NCBI GenBank assembly: GCA_963422685.1
Contig: OY730442.1
Location: 2,666,001 to 2,730,000 of the forward strand
DNA length: 64,000 bases
Reading direction: 5' to 3'
DNA from: Spongiihabitans sp963422685
Lineage (GTDB): Bacteria; Pseudomonadota; Gammaproteobacteria; Arenicellales; Poriferihabitantaceae
Positions within the stretch are counted from its first letter, which is position 1. Every line of letters begins with the position of its first letter. Positions 63,723-64,000 of the stretch are shown here, piece by piece. The notes under the pieces were generated by a model, which was given only the letters and a program-made list of their open reading frames with translations, did not search any database and had not been told where the DNA came from. Both the position numbers and the translations under genes were made by a program.

Positions 63723-64000
63723 TCAACGGTATTCTGCCAGTAAATCGGCGATGCGCTTTAAAAATATTGCATGTTCGCTCGCTTCTTCAGAAGAAAAGGA
63801 TTCCTTGAGGATTTTCACGGGTTGTCCGCGTACTCCCGGGCAGATGCCGATACGGTAGTCTTCATGCCGGCGTTTGCATACGGTTATGTACTTGCCTGCC
63901 ATCGGTTGACGACGGAATTTATCCAGTACCGTGATTAAATCCTTACTGTGTTCAATCGGCGGTCTGCCGTTTCCCGGAGGCCCGGCCACAGGATTCGCTT
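63723..64000 (-). CDS. Partial unknown protein at window edge
   Basis: A minus-strand frame is open from the window edge to 63723. It reads SKDLITVLDKFRRQPMAGKY, ITVCKRRHEDYRIGICPGVR and ends SEHAIFLKRIADLLAEYR. Nothing in it identifies a family. It may start inside the window at GTG 63989 or continue beyond it. It converges with the ABC-Hyu operon. Confidence 0.45.
   Translation of the reverse strand, partial: ANPVAGPPGNGRPPIEHSKDLITVLDKFRRQPMAGKYITVCKRRHEDYRIGICPGVRGQPVKILKESFSSEEASEHAIFLKRIADLLAEYR

Overview
The window reads as a chromosome segment of an uncultured-type gammaproteobacterium. The evidence is the gammaproteobacterial-style GshA, DusA, AmpD, Trm112-like protein and PPK1, plus a LiuR-like MerR regulator, all at roughly 50% GC. 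Species cannot be named from the sequence. Housekeeping genes alternate with uptake and catabolic operons, and several stretches are filled with decayed insertion sequences.

Layout. 0-3.7 kb: decayed transposases (rve type and IS5 type), tRNA-Lys, tRNA-Arg and a broken Ig-like surface protein. 3.7-9.5 kb (minus): a TRAP transporter dctP-dctQ-dctM followed by an amidase, a small membrane protein and a D-2-hydroxyacid dehydrogenase. 9.8-23.7 kb: PLP sulfur-amino-acid enzyme, gshA, dusA, AsmA-like protein, membrane hydroxylase, Trm112-like protein, ppk1, two CNNM/CorC-type membrane proteins, ampD and tRNA-Phe. 23.8-25.3 kb: IS5/IS1182-type wreck. 25.4-31.8 kb: a LiuR-like MerR gene divergent from icmF (fused isobutyryl-CoA mutase), with a perfect 20-bp palindrome between them, then 3-hydroxyacyl-CoA dehydrogenase and an acyl-CoA synthetase. 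31.9-36.2 kb: an island of IS3, IS256, IS110 and zinc-ribbon transposase remnants. It encloses an integron-type attC site with two broken gene cassettes (cupin and O-methyltransferase) and a phytanoyl-CoA dioxygenase-like gene. 36.2-51.5 kb: phnX, adenine deaminase, a second membrane hydroxylase, a polar amino acid ABC importer, acetoacetyl-CoA synthetase plus thiolase, SppA-like protease, argE, and a Rieske oxygenase-RidA-DUF1028 operon.

52.1-63.6 kb (plus) is the most unusual part: one tightly packed operon with a ribose-type ABC importer (binding protein, double ATPase, two permeases) wrapped around HyuA and HyuB (hydantoinase/oxoprolinase family) and an unrecognised 209-residue protein. 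Three non-homologous products, the ATPase, the 209-residue protein and HyuB, end in the same C-terminal module: (PLTGxDVx)HIRIVD[FY]D, a 12-17 residue spacer, then MKIxYF(D). Each time it sits behind a low-complexity linker. The 209-residue protein also carries four spaced copies of a [FY][TS]xxDxxxFxxL motif. The three modules differ at synonymous codon positions while keeping the same residues, which suggests selection on the peptide. I infer a docking or assembly tag that could hold the importer ATPase, the hydrolase and a scaffold protein together. I do not know this module from any described system.
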